From Acinetobacter indicus CIP 110367 (lineage in GTDB: Bacteria > Pseudomonadota > Gammaproteobacteria > Pseudomonadales > Moraxellaceae): a DNA stretch of 64,000 bases. The stretch spans positions 248,001-312,000 of the forward strand of contig NZ_KI530755.1 of NCBI RefSeq assembly GCF_000488255.1. Direction: 5' to 3'. Positions within the stretch are counted from its first letter, which is position 1; each line of letters starts with the position of its first letter. The translations under genes and the position numbers were made by a program. The notes under the pieces are model-generated. The model saw only the letters and a program-made list of their open reading frames with translations. It was not told where the DNA came from and ran no database searches. Below, piece by piece: positions 22,922 to 33,137 of this stretch.

Positions 22922-23545
22922 TCAGGGTGCTGTAGGGGTAATCAGCTTCTGGATCAGCTCCTGGTGACGGTTGGCCTGCTGGCTTAACACCAGACGGTTG
23001 GCAATAATCACGGCTTCCAGGTCATGCAGTGCTTTATTGAAGTCATCATTGATAATCACATAGTCAAAGTTGACATATTGCTGCATATCTTCTACCGCAC
23101 AGCTTAAGCGATGTTCAATCACATCGACAGCATCGGTGCCGCGATTGGACAGGCGCTGGCGCAGGTCAAACTGGCTTGGCGGTAAAATAAAAATCTGTTT
23201 CGATTCAGGAAAAAGTTTGCGCACCTGCTGCGCACCTTGCCAGTCAATTTCAAGTAACACATCGTGACCTTTGGCTAACTGCTCTTTAACCGTTGCTTGC
23301 GCGGTACCATAATAGTTGCCAAATACTTCTGCATATTCAATAAAACCGCCTTGTTCTACCAAGTCGATAAAATCTTGTTTTTGTGTGAAGTGATAATGCA
23401 CACCATCAAGTTCGCCGGGACGCTGACCACGTGTTGTGTGAGAGACTGAAACGTGTAAATTATTCACACGCTCAAGCAGGGCTTTAACAAGGGATGTTTT
23501 GCCTGTTCCTGAGGCGGCAGAAACGACAAACAATAGACCCGACAT
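22922..23545 (-). CDS. gmk: Guanylate kinase
   Basis: 207 residues from ATG 23545 (MSGLLFVVSAASGTGKTSLV) with AGGAAAA upstream; the frame is open 34 codons further but those are not conserved. The P-loop is SGTGKTS, the GMP-binding stretch SHTTRGQRPGELDGVHYHF follows at about 36-54. It phosphorylates GMP to GDP with ATP. It is upstream of rpoZ and probably co-transcribed, and divergent from ispH. Confidence 0.95.
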   Translation of the reverse strand: MSGLLFVVSAASGTGKTSLVKALLERVNNLHVSVSHTTRGQRPGELDGVHYHFTQKQDFIDLVEQGGFIEYAEVFGNYYGTAQATVKEQLAKGHDVLLEIDWQGAQQVRKLFPESKQIFILPPSQFDLRQRLSNRGTDAVDVIEHRLSCAVEDMQQYVNFDYVIINDDFNKALHDLEAVIIANRLVLSQQANRHQELIQKLITPTAP

Positions 23546-23679
23546 GATATTTTTCCTGATATGATAAAATATCTTCTCTATTTTAGAGTAGACGCCCCTT
23601 AAACAAAATAGCCAAGATGGCTTTTGTTGGCATAAATTTTTAAACATCCTACCTATTTAACTTCAACATAGAGGGTTCT

Positions 23680-24630
23680 ATGGAAATTGTATTGGCGAAT
23701 CCACGTGGTTTTTGTGCAGGTGTAGACCGAGCAATTGCGATTGTAAATCGTGCCCTTGAGTGTTTTAATCCCCCTATATATGTACGTCACGAAGTGGTAC
23801 ACAATAAATTTGTGGTAGATGACTTACGCCAACGCGGTGCAATTTTTGTCGATGAGCTAGATGAAGTGCCAGATGACAATATCGTGATTTTTAGTGCGCA
23901 TGGCGTATCTAAAGCGGTGCAGCAAGAAGCGGAGCGTCGTGGCTTAAAAGTATTTGATGCGACTTGTCCGTTGGTCACCAAAGTACATATTGAAGTCACC
24001 AAATATGCGCGAGAAGGCACAGAGGCGATTTTAATTGGTCACGAAGGACACCCCGAAGTTGAAGGAACGATGGGTCAGTATGACAAGAAAAATGGTGGCG
24101 AAATTTATTTGGTAGAAGATGAGGATGATGTGGCTGCACTTGCGGTTCAGCATCCAGATAAAGTGGCTTTTGTGACACAAACTACTTTGTCGATTGATGA
24201 TACTGCTAAAGTCATTGATGCCTTGCGCCAGAAATATCCTAATATTCAAGGGCCACGCAAAGACGATATTTGTTATGCCACCCAAAACCGTCAAGATGCT
24301 GTACGCGACTTAGCCAATCAATGCGATGTGGTGTTGGTGGTGGGTTCGCCAAATTCATCTAACTCTAACCGTTTACGCGAACTTGCAGAGCGTATGGGGA
24401 AACAAGCCTACTTGGTAGATAATGCCGATGAATTAAACCAAGCATGGTTTAAAGCAAATACAAAAATTGGTGTAACTGCGGGCGCATCTGCACCTGAAAT
24501 TTTAATTAAACAGGTGATTCAACGCTTACAGGATTGGGGTGCAACAGCACCTGAAGAGCTGGCTGGACGTGAAGAAAATATTACCTTTAGTTTGCCCAAA
24601 GAGTTACGCATTCCTGTAACACAAGCTTAA
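23680..24630 (+). CDS. ispH: 4-hydroxy-3-methylbut-2-enyl diphosphate reductase
   Basis: 316 residues, usual length. The three iron-sulfur Cys are in [24 protein letters not shown] and [11 protein letters not shown]. Other active-site motifs are YVRHEVVHN and [11 protein letters not shown]. It carries out the last step of the MEP isoprenoid pathway, giving IPP and DMAPP. GAGGG lies 8-9 bases before the ATG. The gene is divergent from gmk and closed by a strong terminator at 24673-24708. Confidence 0.96.
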   Translation: MEIVLANPRGFCAGVDRAIAIVNRALECFNPPIYVRHEVVHNKFVVDDLRQRGAIFVDELDEVPDDNIVIFSAHGVSKAVQQEAERRGLKVFDATCPLVTKVHIEVTKYAREGTEAILIGHEGHPEVEGTMGQYDKKNGGEIYLVEDEDDVAALAVQHPDKVAFVTQTTLSIDDTAKVIDALRQKYPNIQGPRKDDICYATQNRQDAVRDLANQCDVVLVVGSPNSSNSNRLRELAERMGKQAYLVDNADELNQAWFKANTKIGVTAGASAPEILIKQVIQRLQDWGATAPEELAGREENITFSLPKELRIPVTQA

Positions 24631-24672
24631 ACTGCGAAGCATATAACACTTTAAAAAACTGATTAAAAATAG

Positions 24673-24708
24673 GCAGATAACCGTTAAATGACGGTTATCT
24701 GCTTTTTT
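24673..24708 (+). terminator. Terminator of ispH
   Basis: GCAGATAACCGT and ACGGTTATCTGC are perfect 12-base arms, followed by six T. Confidence 0.9.
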
Positions 24709-24794
24709 ATGCCTTTTATCCTGAAGTGTGAGGGTTTTGTAAAGTTGTTGGTTACTATTTTTAATAGGGCAACGTCTGTGTCTTTGGGGGGAGT

Positions 24795-25238
24795 ATGCGA
24801 CATAAAGAAAACGGGTTCACCTTAATTGAGTTGATGGTGACCATTGCGGTGATGGCGATTATCGCAATGATTGCTGTGCCTTCTTTCAGCAATATGTTGC
24901 TAAAGCAAAACTTAAAAAAAAGTACGCAAGAGTTAGCCAATGTATTGGTTCAAGCAAGGTCAAAAGCAGCATTAGAGCGTAGGGAAGTTACTGTGCAACT
25001 AAATACTTCAGCGGTTGCTGATTCTTTGACGCAATTAAATTGGATGCCAGAAGGAAAAGCAGTGTTGAAAACTGGTTCACCAACAAGTATTACATTTTTA
25101 GCTACCGGTTTAATCAAGAGTGCAACAGCGGATACGTCTTTTACTATCTGTGAGCAGGTATCTGGTGAATTATCAAGAACTGTGAGTATTTCGAGAATGG
25201 GCACCATACAGCAGATTACTGAGGGAACATGCTCATGA
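24795..25238 (+). CDS. Minor pilin of the FimT/FimU (GspH) type
   Basis: 147 residues. Prepilin leader MRHKENG, then [20 protein letters not shown]. The C-terminal part fits the GspH/FimT family (two Cys, in FTICEQ and EGTCS). FimU/FimT-type pilins sit in the tip complex that primes type IV pilus assembly and, in Acinetobacter, natural transformation. First gene of the minor-pilin operon; the next start overlaps its stop. GGGGGGAG precedes the ATG. Confidence 0.88.
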   Translation: MRHKENGFTLIELMVTIAVMAIIAMIAVPSFSNMLLKQNLKKSTQELANVLVQARSKAALERREVTVQLNTSAVADSLTQLNWMPEGKAVLKTGSPTSITFLATGLIKSATADTSFTICEQVSGELSRTVSISRMGTIQQITEGTCS

Positions 25239-25741
25239 AAATAATAATGTCGAGTCAAAAGGGTGTTGGTTTAATTGAGATTTTAGTGGCTTTGCTGGTC
25301 TTGGCAATTGGGATTTTAGGATTTGTTGCATTGCAATATCGGGCTGTAGAGGCAACATCTGAAGCAATAAATCGCGTTCAAGCGATCAATATTGCACGCG
25401 ACTTAGCGGAGCGAATTCGAGCAAATCGCGATGGACTGGCTGCCTATAAAGCCCAAACTGCTACTGCAGCGAATCAGGTTGCATACAATACAAACTGTAT
25501 GACCAATGCATGCAGTACTGCAGATTTGGCTGATTTTGATGTGTCTCAAGTCACAGGGAAAGCGGCCGACTTGGGGATGACAGTTAACATATTGTCTTGT
25601 GCTGGTAATAATGATGGTCGAAATTGCTTGTATGTTGCTTGGGGAGATACCAGTGCGACGGATGGTACTGGTAGTGGCGACTGTACCAATGGGACATCCT
25701 ATAATCCTAGCTCGACCTGTGTAATTATGGAGACCTATTAA
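25235..25741 (+). CDS. pilV: Minor pilin PilV
   Basis: 168 residues from ATG 25235, which overlaps the previous TGA (ATGA); ATG 25229 is an alternative. The processing site has the PilV form QKGVGLIEILVALLVLAIGI, with Val instead of Phe after the cleavage Gly. The mature domain has several Cys (NCMTNAC, LSCAGN, NCLYVAW, STCVIM). PilV joins PilW and PilX in the minor-pilin tip complex. The next gene starts 1 base after the stop. Confidence 0.88.
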   Translation: MKIIMSSQKGVGLIEILVALLVLAIGILGFVALQYRAVEATSEAINRVQAINIARDLAERIRANRDGLAAYKAQTATAANQVAYNTNCMTNACSTADLADFDVSQVTGKAADLGMTVNILSCAGNNDGRNCLYVAWGDTSATDGTGSGDCTNGTSYNPSSTCVIMETY

Positions 25742-25742
25742 A

Positions 25743-26867
25743 ATGAAGAAAAAACAATTAGGTTTTACCTTAATCGAACTAATGATCTCATTGACCTTAG
25801 GGTTGATTGTTACCGCAGCTGCTATTTTATTGTTTATTACCGGGCAGCGTAGTGTAATGATGCAAAGAGGTGTGGCGGAGCTACAAGACAATGCTAATTT
25901 TGGGTTAAATTATATTACCAAAGACATTCGTTTGGCTAACCTTAACACCAGTACTGCGGCAATTAATGACCAAACTTTATATGGTGGTGTGGTATTGACT
26001 TCAGACGCATCGGACGATGTTGTTGAGGCCTCAGGAGTAAAAAGCCCAACTCTACCTACCACTATTGTGGTTGCTGATGCCTTGCTTTCTCAGGGTGATG
26101 ACCGTGTAGCAGTTGGCACAAGCCCTCAATGGACGGGTTCTTCGAATGCGGAAGATACTTCGGGTACGGCTCTGACCAGTGATCAATTGGTGATTCAATA
26201 TTTACCGCAATACACCATTGACCCTAAAACTACCCCAACAGATGATACGGATGATGAGTATGTGGGTGGATTTGATTGTGAAGGTAATGAAATTCGTTTC
26301 TCTGCAGCTGAAAACTTAAGAATTTATGTGCAACGTTATTTCTTAAGAGAAGATGATAATCAAGCCACTAATGAAACCTCTCCTTTAGCGCTCGCATGTG
26401 ATGCTGGATATTATGCAATAGGCGATTTTCATGGTGATATTCCAGCAACAGGAAGCTCACCAGCTATTCCTGCAACAATTCCTGCAACTGCACCAACTGC
26501 GATTACCAATTATGGTGGTGCGGGTGAAATTATTATGAAACGTGTTGATCATTTCCGTGTATTGCTCGGCGTACAAAGTGATGTTGCCGCTGCGGCGAGT
26601 ACACCTGCGAGCACAACTCATCAGTATCTGTCGATTAAAGACTATATGGGAATGACTGCACCTCGTCCGCGTATTTTATCTATTCAATTGGGTGCTTTGG
26701 TGCGTTCAACGCAATCGGTTGGAGCGGAATCTGCAGTGAGGGCAGATCAGCAATTCCAGATTCTTGACCAAACTGTAAAGCTTAAAACATCAACCGATCC
26801 TAAATATATTCGTCAAGTGGTCTCGCAAACCATCGCGTTGCGTAATGCACTCGGGGAGCGAGAATAA
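25743..26867 (+). CDS. pilW: Minor pilin PilW
   Basis: 374 residues, the long pilin-like protein typical of PilW. Leader MKKKQLG, then [20 protein letters not shown]. The large globular domain has an Ala/Pro/Thr-rich repeat-like section near 236-254 (IPATGSSPAIPATIPATAPT). PilW is part of the priming complex with PilV and PilX and contacts PilY1. The start is 1 base after the pilV stop, and the end overlaps pilX by one base. Confidence 0.88.
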   Translation: MKKKQLGFTLIELMISLTLGLIVTAAAILLFITGQRSVMMQRGVAELQDNANFGLNYITKDIRLANLNTSTAAINDQTLYGGVVLTSDASDDVVEASGVKSPTLPTTIVVADALLSQGDDRVAVGTSPQWTGSSNAEDTSGTALTSDQLVIQYLPQYTIDPKTTPTDDTDDEYVGGFDCEGNEIRFSAAENLRIYVQRYFLREDDNQATNETSPLALACDAGYYAIGDFHGDIPATGSSPAIPATIPATAPTAITNYGGAGEIIMKRVDHFRVLLGVQSDVAAAASTPASTTHQYLSIKDYMGMTAPRPRILSIQLGALVRSTQSVGAESAVRADQQFQILDQTVKLKTSTDPKYIRQVVSQTIALRNALGERE

Positions 26868-27634
26868 TGAAAACAAAACAAGAAGGTGCGACATTAATTG
26901 TTGTTCTAATTCTATTGGTCATTATTACTATGATTGGGACATTAGCCATCCGAAGCAGTTTGACCACCTTAAATATTGCCACCAATAGCCAAGCACAGCA
27001 GTTGTTGGTACAAAACTCCGATTCCGCAATTTTTAATGTTGAAGACCCTGATCTTATTGAAAGAAACACGGCCTATGATGGATTATTTGGTTTGGTAAAA
27101 AGCGATGCCAATAAGGGTAAGGAGTTGGTGTTTTGCTATAAAGGGACTGCGACTGAGTTTTATGATTTTTCACGCGCCAGTTTTATGCAATGGGTGTCGG
27201 GAACAGCTCCAAATAACAGCGAGTTAGGTATAGATGGTTATTGTAAGATGGATAGCAGTAATAATTTCTTTACCAGTGGTCGTAAAGCGGTCATGACTCA
27301 AGTTTCAATTAAGGTGAATACCGATGCCTCAAGTAATTTAGATCGGGCATTCGAACATATGCAAAGAGGAACCGACGCGGAGTCTGCCAAGATTGATAAG
27401 TCAGAAAAAATATTGGTTACTGCGACTTCAATTGTACCTTCAATGAGCACAGCAAACGATACAGATATTAATAATTGTTTTTCTACACACATGAATCAGG
27501 TGGTCATTCCGAGTGGTGTGACACCTGCCACAGGCATGAATAAAAGTGTGTCGCAATGTTTGCAAGATTTGGGTGTGCCAGTAAATACGCAAATTGCCGA
27601 ATACAACTTAACGCAAGCTTTTGACCGTACTTAA
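26867..27634 (+). CDS. pilX: Minor pilin PilX
   Basis: 255 residues. The processing region KQEGATLIVVLILLVIITMI has Ala after the Gly and lacks the usual Glu5, as in PilX/GspK-like pilins that cap the assembly. It overlaps pilW by one base and is followed by pilY1 after 17 bases. Four Cys in the mature part (FCYKG, GYCKMD, NNCFST, SQCLQD). Role by family: part of the tip complex; it links the pilus to PilY1. Confidence 0.85.
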   Translation: MKTKQEGATLIVVLILLVIITMIGTLAIRSSLTTLNIATNSQAQQLLVQNSDSAIFNVEDPDLIERNTAYDGLFGLVKSDANKGKELVFCYKGTATEFYDFSRASFMQWVSGTAPNNSELGIDGYCKMDSSNNFFTSGRKAVMTQVSIKVNTDASSNLDRAFEHMQRGTDAESAKIDKSEKILVTATSIVPSMSTANDTDINNCFSTHMNQVVIPSGVTPATGMNKSVSQCLQDLGVPVNTQIAEYNLTQAFDRT

Positions 27635-27651
27635 TGTTGAGGGATTAAACC

Positions 27652-30600
27652 ATGAAAAATACAGCAAAAATAATGACATTTAAGCTCTCAGTATTAACCA
27701 CGTTAATGCTGTGTGTAACAGCCAATAATGCCAGCGATATTGAAATTTATAAAGCACCGAATGCTTCTGACGGTAAAGCACGGGTGATGTTGAATTTGGA
27801 TAACTCGACTTTTATGTCGGGTGACCCCGATGGTACCAATGGGGGAAATGGTACAATCGGAATGGACTTTCCAGGGGTTGAGTGTAAAGATAAGGGTGAA
27901 AAATATAAAATCGAGTCTGAAACATGGACCACTGGAACAAAGTCTTATACCTATGAAGCAGCTTACTGCGTAATGCCAAAAGCAACTTATGATGGTTTAA
28001 CTGGCGCTGCTAAAACTCGAGTCACAAACCTATGTCCATCTACGGCTTCGGGTGATCGTAAATGTTATAGCCGTTTAACCATGTTAAAGCGTGGTGCTCT
28101 CAAGGTAATTAATGATGCAGCTTTGGGATCAAATGTCAAAATTGGGTTGAATTTCTTTCCTCAACATACAGCGGCCCCGCAAGATGGCAGTGCCGATGTC
28201 ACTCGGCCTGTGCCTTTAGCGTGGTATAACGCAAGTACTGGTGCGATTTGCGATACCGCACCTTATACAGGTTGTACTGATGGGCGTGATCAATTAAGTC
28301 GGATTGTCGCAGGAATTCGTAAATCGGAAACGAATTTAAAAGAAAAAACAGTACCTGTGGCTCTAGGCTACGGCAACGCAGCGCATGGTTTGTTGACCGA
28401 TTCAGCAAATGTGGCTTTAGGAACAGCAGACCAATGTTCGGGTTATGGTATTTTTACTTTGACATCTGGTATGCCTGTTGATGACGATATTGGCGCAGGA
28501 CGTGATCAATTAAATAAAATCTTGCGAACAGGAACAGATAGTCAATTATCTGGTAGTAGTGCGAGCCAATGTGCAAATGGTGGTAGTGGTGGCTCAACAG
28601 GAAATACTGGTGCTGCATGGCAATGTGTTAATGCTGCTGCAACCCGTCTAATGGCAGGTAAAGCCAAAATTAGTGTGCCTGTAAAATCGGTTGTGGTGAG
28701 TTATGGTACCGACATGACACTCGGACTGCCTGATTTGCAACCATACGATCCTGAATTGACCTCTCAAACGACCATCAATACCGACGTTCAATCCATTAGC
28801 GACGGTAAAATAAAAGAAAATAAAAGGTATGCTGCTTATGCAGGTTTAAATGGTGGTGGTGGGTATTACTCTGTACAAGACCCTGATACTTTATCTAAAA
28901 CAATTAAAGATTTTATTGCCGATGTCGGTAAGGTTGATATTCCGTATATGACGACTGGTGCGCCGACTATCCCACAAGACCCACTAAACCCAGTGCTTAT
29001 ACAAAGTAATGCGTACTTTTCTCAATTTAAACCAACGCCAACTAAAACCACTACTGTGGGCAACCAGCTTTGGGCTGGGAATATGAAAAAGTACCGAGTC
29101 AATAATGTGGGTCGTTTGGTCGGTAAAAATGGTGATATCGTTGGCGCTGCCGAGGTAAAAGAAGACGTAACCAATGACGTAGGTCAATTAATTACAGGGA
29201 CACATGACTACTGGGCACCAGCTGTGAGTTCGGATGCCACGATTGCCAAAGGTGCTGAAACTTTACAGGGTAGTGAGTTGTTCGCCCGTATGGGTGGGGC
29301 GTGGTCACAATTGCCACTTGCCACAATCGTTGCTGGGGCTACGGTTGATAATCGTAAATTATGGACCAATCGTGTAGTTGATAGTGCTACGGCTGCGGTC
29401 AGTAATAGTTCGACTTTACGCCAAATTAACAGTGCAGATTGGGCTGTCAATGATCCAAAACGTTCAGACATTATGAGTTTGTTTAATTTGCGTCAATTGG
29501 GTGCGGTCATGCATTCGTCACCGTTATTACTATCGAATGAAGGTAAAATAACCTATAACGCCTCGACCAAACAGCTTGAATCGAGTGGTCGTGAAGATTA
29601 TGTATTGTTTGGTAGTACACAAGGTTTATTGCATGTGGTGAAAGCTGATGACTACACCTCAACCAATGGTGGTGGTAAGGAAATATTTGCATTCGTTCCA
29701 AATGAAATGGTTGAAAACCAAAGTAAAGCTTTCTTAACCCCTGATCAAACCACAGGTGGAACAGCAAATTTATTTTATGGTATAGATGCGCCGTGGACGG
29801 CTTATACCGAATATGTACCTAAGGCGGATGGTACTTTAACCGTCGGTACGGGGAAAACTACGACAGGTACAACGACACTCAAGGGTAAGCAGTTTGTTTA
29901 TGGTGGTTTACGTATGGGTGGTCGTAGCTATTACTCACTTGACCTGACAGATATGAGTAGTCCATCTTTAAAATTCCATATTAATCCAGATGCCGCTGCT
30001 TCAGGAACACCGTTAAGCTATATGGGCGAAAGTTGGTCGAAACCTAAAATTGCTTGGGTAAACTGGCAAGGCAGCCGAAAAATGGTGATGTTTGTGGGGG
30101 GCGGTTATGACGCAGGCGGTACCACAGGTAAAGCCAATAATGGAGGATATGAAAGTGATACCTACGACCAAGACAATGGTATTGGTGCGGGTGTGTATAT
30201 GTTTAGTGCCGATGGTGCGGATGCAGGTAATTTGTTGTGGTGGGCAAGTAATAATGCTTCAGCTACTACGGCTGCTACAACCGACTCCGGCGTGATTGCG
30301 CTGAAAGATGCCAATATGAAATACAGTGTGGTAAGTGAAATTAAAACTGCCGACCGAGACAACGATGGTTTAGTCGATCATCTTTATTTTGGTGATTTAG
30401 GTGGACAAGTCTTCCGCATTGATCTGAATAATAACGCGTCAACCAGTGGTGCATTTGCGACACGTTCAACTCGTATTATGAATATGCATGCTTCGGGTGG
30501 AACGAGCCCACGTTTCTACGCTGCGCCATCGTTTGCGATTTTTGAAGACAGTGCAAGTGGTAATTTATTTGCAGGCATTTCGATTGGTAGTGGGAATTTG

Positions 30601-31218
30601 AGTCATCCTTTAGCTGGATATGATTCGGGTCGACACTATGATGCTTTATATACGATTTACGATAAAGACGTAACTCGCTCTGATCTATATACTGCAAGTA
30701 CAATGAATACTCAAGATACAGCAGTGGGTGCGACTGGTTCACTTGCGATCAATGAACTCACTATGGAGAATCGTTTCCAGCAGACCGAGGATAACATGAC
30801 AGCATTGGTTGCACCTTATGCAACCTCATCAGGTTGGTATTATAAACTCCCAGGTGGTACGAAAATTCAACATGAAAAGATATTCTACTCACCAACCGTA
30901 ATTGATTATGACCTGTATGTGAGTAGCTATGATGCAAGTCGTTTAGGTTTAACGGGTGCGTGTGGTGGTGGTGTGCAAGGGGTAAGTAAAGTACAAATCT
31001 TCTGTATGCCATTTGGTCAATGTTCAGCGGCAGACTATCCAAGTCGCACAAATACGAACTATAGTGACGATCATGGACCAGGGATTCAAAACCATGCGAT
31101 TGCGAGTGGTGGTGATGGTACAACACGTTTAGTTGGTGGTGCGATTATTGGTAATAATTTAAATGATCAATATGCAACGACTATTAAATTAATTGCACAA
31201 CGTTGGTATGAAAAATAA
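27652..31218 (+). CDS. pilY1: PilY1-family pilus tip adhesin (ComC-like)
   Basis: 1188 residues. A signal peptide (to about residue 27) leads into a variable N-terminal half. RVMLNLDNSTFMSGD near residue 45 resembles the start of a von Willebrand A domain, but the MIDAS DxSxS is incomplete. The C-terminal half from about 610 is the PilY1 beta-propeller, and TADRDNDGLVDHLYFGD near residue 900 is its calcium-binding loop. PilY1 sits at the pilus tip and governs extension, retraction and adhesion; in Acinetobacter the homologue is also needed for DNA uptake. It is downstream of pilX in the same operon. Confidence 0.9.
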   Translation: MKNTAKIMTFKLSVLTTLMLCVTANNASDIEIYKAPNASDGKARVMLNLDNSTFMSGDPDGTNGGNGTIGMDFPGVECKDKGEKYKIESETWTTGTKSYTYEAAYCVMPKATYDGLTGAAKTRVTNLCPSTASGDRKCYSRLTMLKRGALKVINDAALGSNVKIGLNFFPQHTAAPQDGSADVTRPVPLAWYNASTGAICDTAPYTGCTDGRDQLSRIVAGIRKSETNLKEKTVPVALGYGNAAHGLLTDSANVALGTADQCSGYGIFTLTSGMPVDDDIGAGRDQLNKILRTGTDSQLSGSSASQCANGGSGGSTGNTGAAWQCVNAAATRLMAGKAKISVPVKSVVVSYGTDMTLGLPDLQPYDPELTSQTTINTDVQSISDGKIKENKRYAAYAGLNGGGGYYSVQDPDTLSKTIKDFIADVGKVDIPYMTTGAPTIPQDPLNPVLIQSNAYFSQFKPTPTKTTTVGNQLWAGNMKKYRVNNVGRLVGKNGDIVGAAEVKEDVTNDVGQLITGTHDYWAPAVSSDATIAKGAETLQGSELFARMGGAWSQLPLATIVAGATVDNRKLWTNRVVDSATAAVSNSSTLRQINSADWAVNDPKRSDIMSLFNLRQLGAVMHSSPLLLSNEGKITYNASTKQLESSGREDYVLFGSTQGLLHVVKADDYTSTNGGGKEIFAFVPNEMVENQSKAFLTPDQTTGGTANLFYGIDAPWTAYTEYVPKADGTLTVGTGKTTTGTTTLKGKQFVYGGLRMGGRSYYSLDLTDMSSPSLKFHINPDAAASGTPLSYMGESWSKPKIAWVNWQGSRKMVMFVGGGYDAGGTTGKANNGGYESDTYDQDNGIGAGVYMFSADGADAGNLLWWASNNASATTAATTDSGVIALKDANMKYSVVSEIKTADRDNDGLVDHLYFGDLGGQVFRIDLNNNASTSGAFATRSTRIMNMHASGGTSPRFYAAPSFAIFEDSASGNLFAGISIGSGNLSHPLAGYDSGRHYDALYTIYDKDVTRSDLYTASTMNTQDTAVGATGSLAINELTMENRFQQTEDNMTALVAPYATSSGWYYKLPGGTKIQHEKIFYSPTVIDYDLYVSSYDASRLGLTGACGGGVQGVSKVQIFCMPFGQCSAADYPSRTNTNYSDDHGPGIQNHAIASGGDGTTRLVGGAIIGNNLNDQYATTIKLIAQRWYEK

Positions 31219-31228
31219 TAGGTGATCT

Positions 31229-31666
31229 ATGAAAAAAAATGGTTTCACCTTAATCGAGCTCATGGTCGTTGTTGTGATTGTTGCGATTTTCGTAGCAATC
31301 GCAATTCCATCCTATCAAGCTTATATCCGTAGAGCAGAGACATCGAAAGCACAACAAGAGTTGAAGCGCATTGCGACATTACTTGAACGGCATAAAGCAC
31401 GAAATTTTAGTTATAAGGGATTTGATTTTTCTGCTCAAACATTAAGTACTCCTAGAACCTATAGCTTTGAACTCAAAGATGGTACAAATACGACTAAATT
31501 ATTAAATGCAACAGATGCTGCGGGTCATGCTTGGGTGTTAAAAGCGACGACAACAGATGCAAAAAATTATAACTACTTAATTACAAGCACTGGAATTCGG
31601 TGTAAAAATTTGACTGCTGAAAACATTAGTTATACAGGGTGTGGCACTGGAGGGGAGGCATGGTAA
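31229..31666 (+). CDS. pilE: PilE-like minor pilin 1
   Basis: 145 residues. Leader MKKNG, then [20 protein letters not shown] and [20 protein letters not shown] typical of PilE minor pilins; a Cys pair at the C-terminus (IRCKNL, TGCGTG). Starts 10 bases after pilY1 and overlaps the next pilin by seven bases. PilE completes the minor-pilin set of the pilus tip. The two PilE-like genes in a row are similar in their N-terminal thirds only. Confidence 0.87.
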   Translation: MKKNGFTLIELMVVVVIVAIFVAIAIPSYQAYIRRAETSKAQQELKRIATLLERHKARNFSYKGFDFSAQTLSTPRTYSFELKDGTNTTKLLNATDAAGHAWVLKATTTDAKNYNYLITSTGIRCKNLTAENISYTGCGTGGEAW

Positions 31667-32130
31667 TACAGCAAAAAGGCTTTACTCTTATTGAGTTAAT
31701 GATCGTTGTTGCGGTAATTGCAGTTCTAGCAGCAATTGCCTATCCCTCTTATCAAGACTCTGTACGTCGTACAAAACGAGCAGATATGAAGGCCAACTTG
31801 ACTGAAATTGCGAGTCAAATTCAACGCTACAAAATTGCTAATTTTAAGGTAACGGGTGCAACAACTAGTGATGTGGGAATAGCAGCGGCTTATCCGACAC
31901 AGGGGACAGCTTTATATACTGTAAATTTAAGCCCTGTGAGCGGTACTCCATCAGCGTTAACATCATCAGCGTGGACGTTAACAGCAACTCCAATTGCTGG
32001 ATCAGCACAACAAGGTGATGGGCATTTGGTTGTAAATTATCGTGGTGAGCGTTGTTGGACCAAAGGAACCGACATTAATAGTGGGACTGCCTGTGTGCCG
32101 TCAGCCACTACAAATTGGGATGGTCGCTAA
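31660..32130 (+). CDS. pilE: PilE-like minor pilin 2
   Basis: 156 residues from ATG 31660, preceded by a very strong GGAGGGGAGG; the open frame begins earlier at a GTG without support. Leader MVIQQKG, then [40 protein letters not shown] matches PilE. C-terminal Cys pair ([13 protein letters not shown]). It is the last gene of the operon that began at 24795. No terminator is obvious before the rpsP region. Confidence 0.88.
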   Translation: MVIQQKGFTLIELMIVVAVIAVLAAIAYPSYQDSVRRTKRADMKANLTEIASQIQRYKIANFKVTGATTSDVGIAAAYPTQGTALYTVNLSPVSGTPSALTSSAWTLTATPIAGSAQQGDGHLVVNYRGERCWTKGTDINSGTACVPSATTNWDGR

Positions 32131-32276
32131 CTTCCAAATTCAAAACTGTGGATAAATCATTTTTTGATCTTTCCCTCGTGCGGAATTTAGCGTAGAATAT
32201 TGCCCTCTATGAAAGGGGTTTGAAATGTATCGATGGTCGGTACAGGGATAATCCGTAAAAACTATAAGGTTGTATC

Positions 32277-32534
32277 ATGGTAGTTATTCGTCTTACTCGC
32301 GGTGGTGCTAAAAAGCGTCCATTCTATCAAATCGTTGTAACTGATAGCCGCAATCCACGTGACGGTCGTTTCATTGAACGTATCGGTTTCTTCAACCCTA
32401 CAGCGCAAGGTAAAGCAGAAAAACTTCGTTTAGATGCTGACCGTTTTGCTCACTGGGTAGCACAAGGTGCTCAACCTTCTGAACGTGTTGCTTCTTTAGC
32501 TGCTCAAGCGAAGAAAGCTGCAGCTGCTGCATAA
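32277..32534 (+). CDS. rpsP: 30S ribosomal protein S16
   Basis: 85 residues, complete S16: [39 protein letters not shown]. The Ala/Lys-rich tail is typical of the genus. First gene of the classical rpsP-rimM-trmD-rplS cluster. The 146-base spacer upstream must contain its promoter. Confidence 0.97.
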   Translation: MVVIRLTRGGAKKRPFYQIVVTDSRNPRDGRFIERIGFFNPTAQGKAEKLRLDADRFAHWVAQGAQPSERVASLAAQAKKAAAAA

Positions 32535-32562
32535 TTTTAAAGAATTAAGTAGTAGGTAGCCC

Positions 32563-33111
32563 ATGACACCAACACAGAATGTACCCGAAGATCGTATTCA
32601 GATTGGACAGTTACGTTCAGCATATGGATTAAATGGGTGGCTCTGGGTCTATTCCAATACAGAACCCATGAGCAACATGTTTGACTACCTGCCTTGGTAC
32701 ATTGAGACCAAAGCAGGTTGGCAAACTGTCGATGTAAAACGTTGGAAACCACATGGCAAAGGCCTGGTTGTCAGCTTAAAAGGTGTGAGCGATCGCACCG
32801 CAGCAGACGGTCTGGTTGGTGCAAATATCTGGATTTCAAAATCGCAACTGCCGCAAGCAGGTGTGGATGAGTATTACTGGTCTGATTTAAAAGGTCTAAC
32901 CGTGTTAGGTCTGGATGATGAGGAACAGGAAGTTAATCTCGGTCAAATCCACGAACTGTTTGAAACAGGCGCTAACGATGTGATGGTGGTTCGCGCAACT
33001 GCTGACAGCATTGATGGTGAAGAGCGTATGATTCCATGGCATAAAGATGTGGTACAACGCGTTGATCTCGAAACAGGTCGTATTTATGTCAATTGGGGCG
33101 TAGATTACTAA
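32563..33111 (+). CDS. rimM: Ribosome maturation factor RimM
   Basis: 182 residues. N-terminal RimM beta-barrel ([20 protein letters not shown]) and C-terminal PRC-barrel-like domain ending [20 protein letters not shown]. It assists 16S processing and assembly of the 30S head by binding S19. Lies 28 bases after rpsP. Confidence 0.95.
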   Translation: MTPTQNVPEDRIQIGQLRSAYGLNGWLWVYSNTEPMSNMFDYLPWYIETKAGWQTVDVKRWKPHGKGLVVSLKGVSDRTAADGLVGANIWISKSQLPQAGVDEYYWSDLKGLTVLGLDDEEQEVNLGQIHELFETGANDVMVVRATADSIDGEERMIPWHKDVVQRVDLETGRIYVNWGVDY

Positions 33112-33137
33112 TATTTTTGGAAATACGGGAGTCTGCG

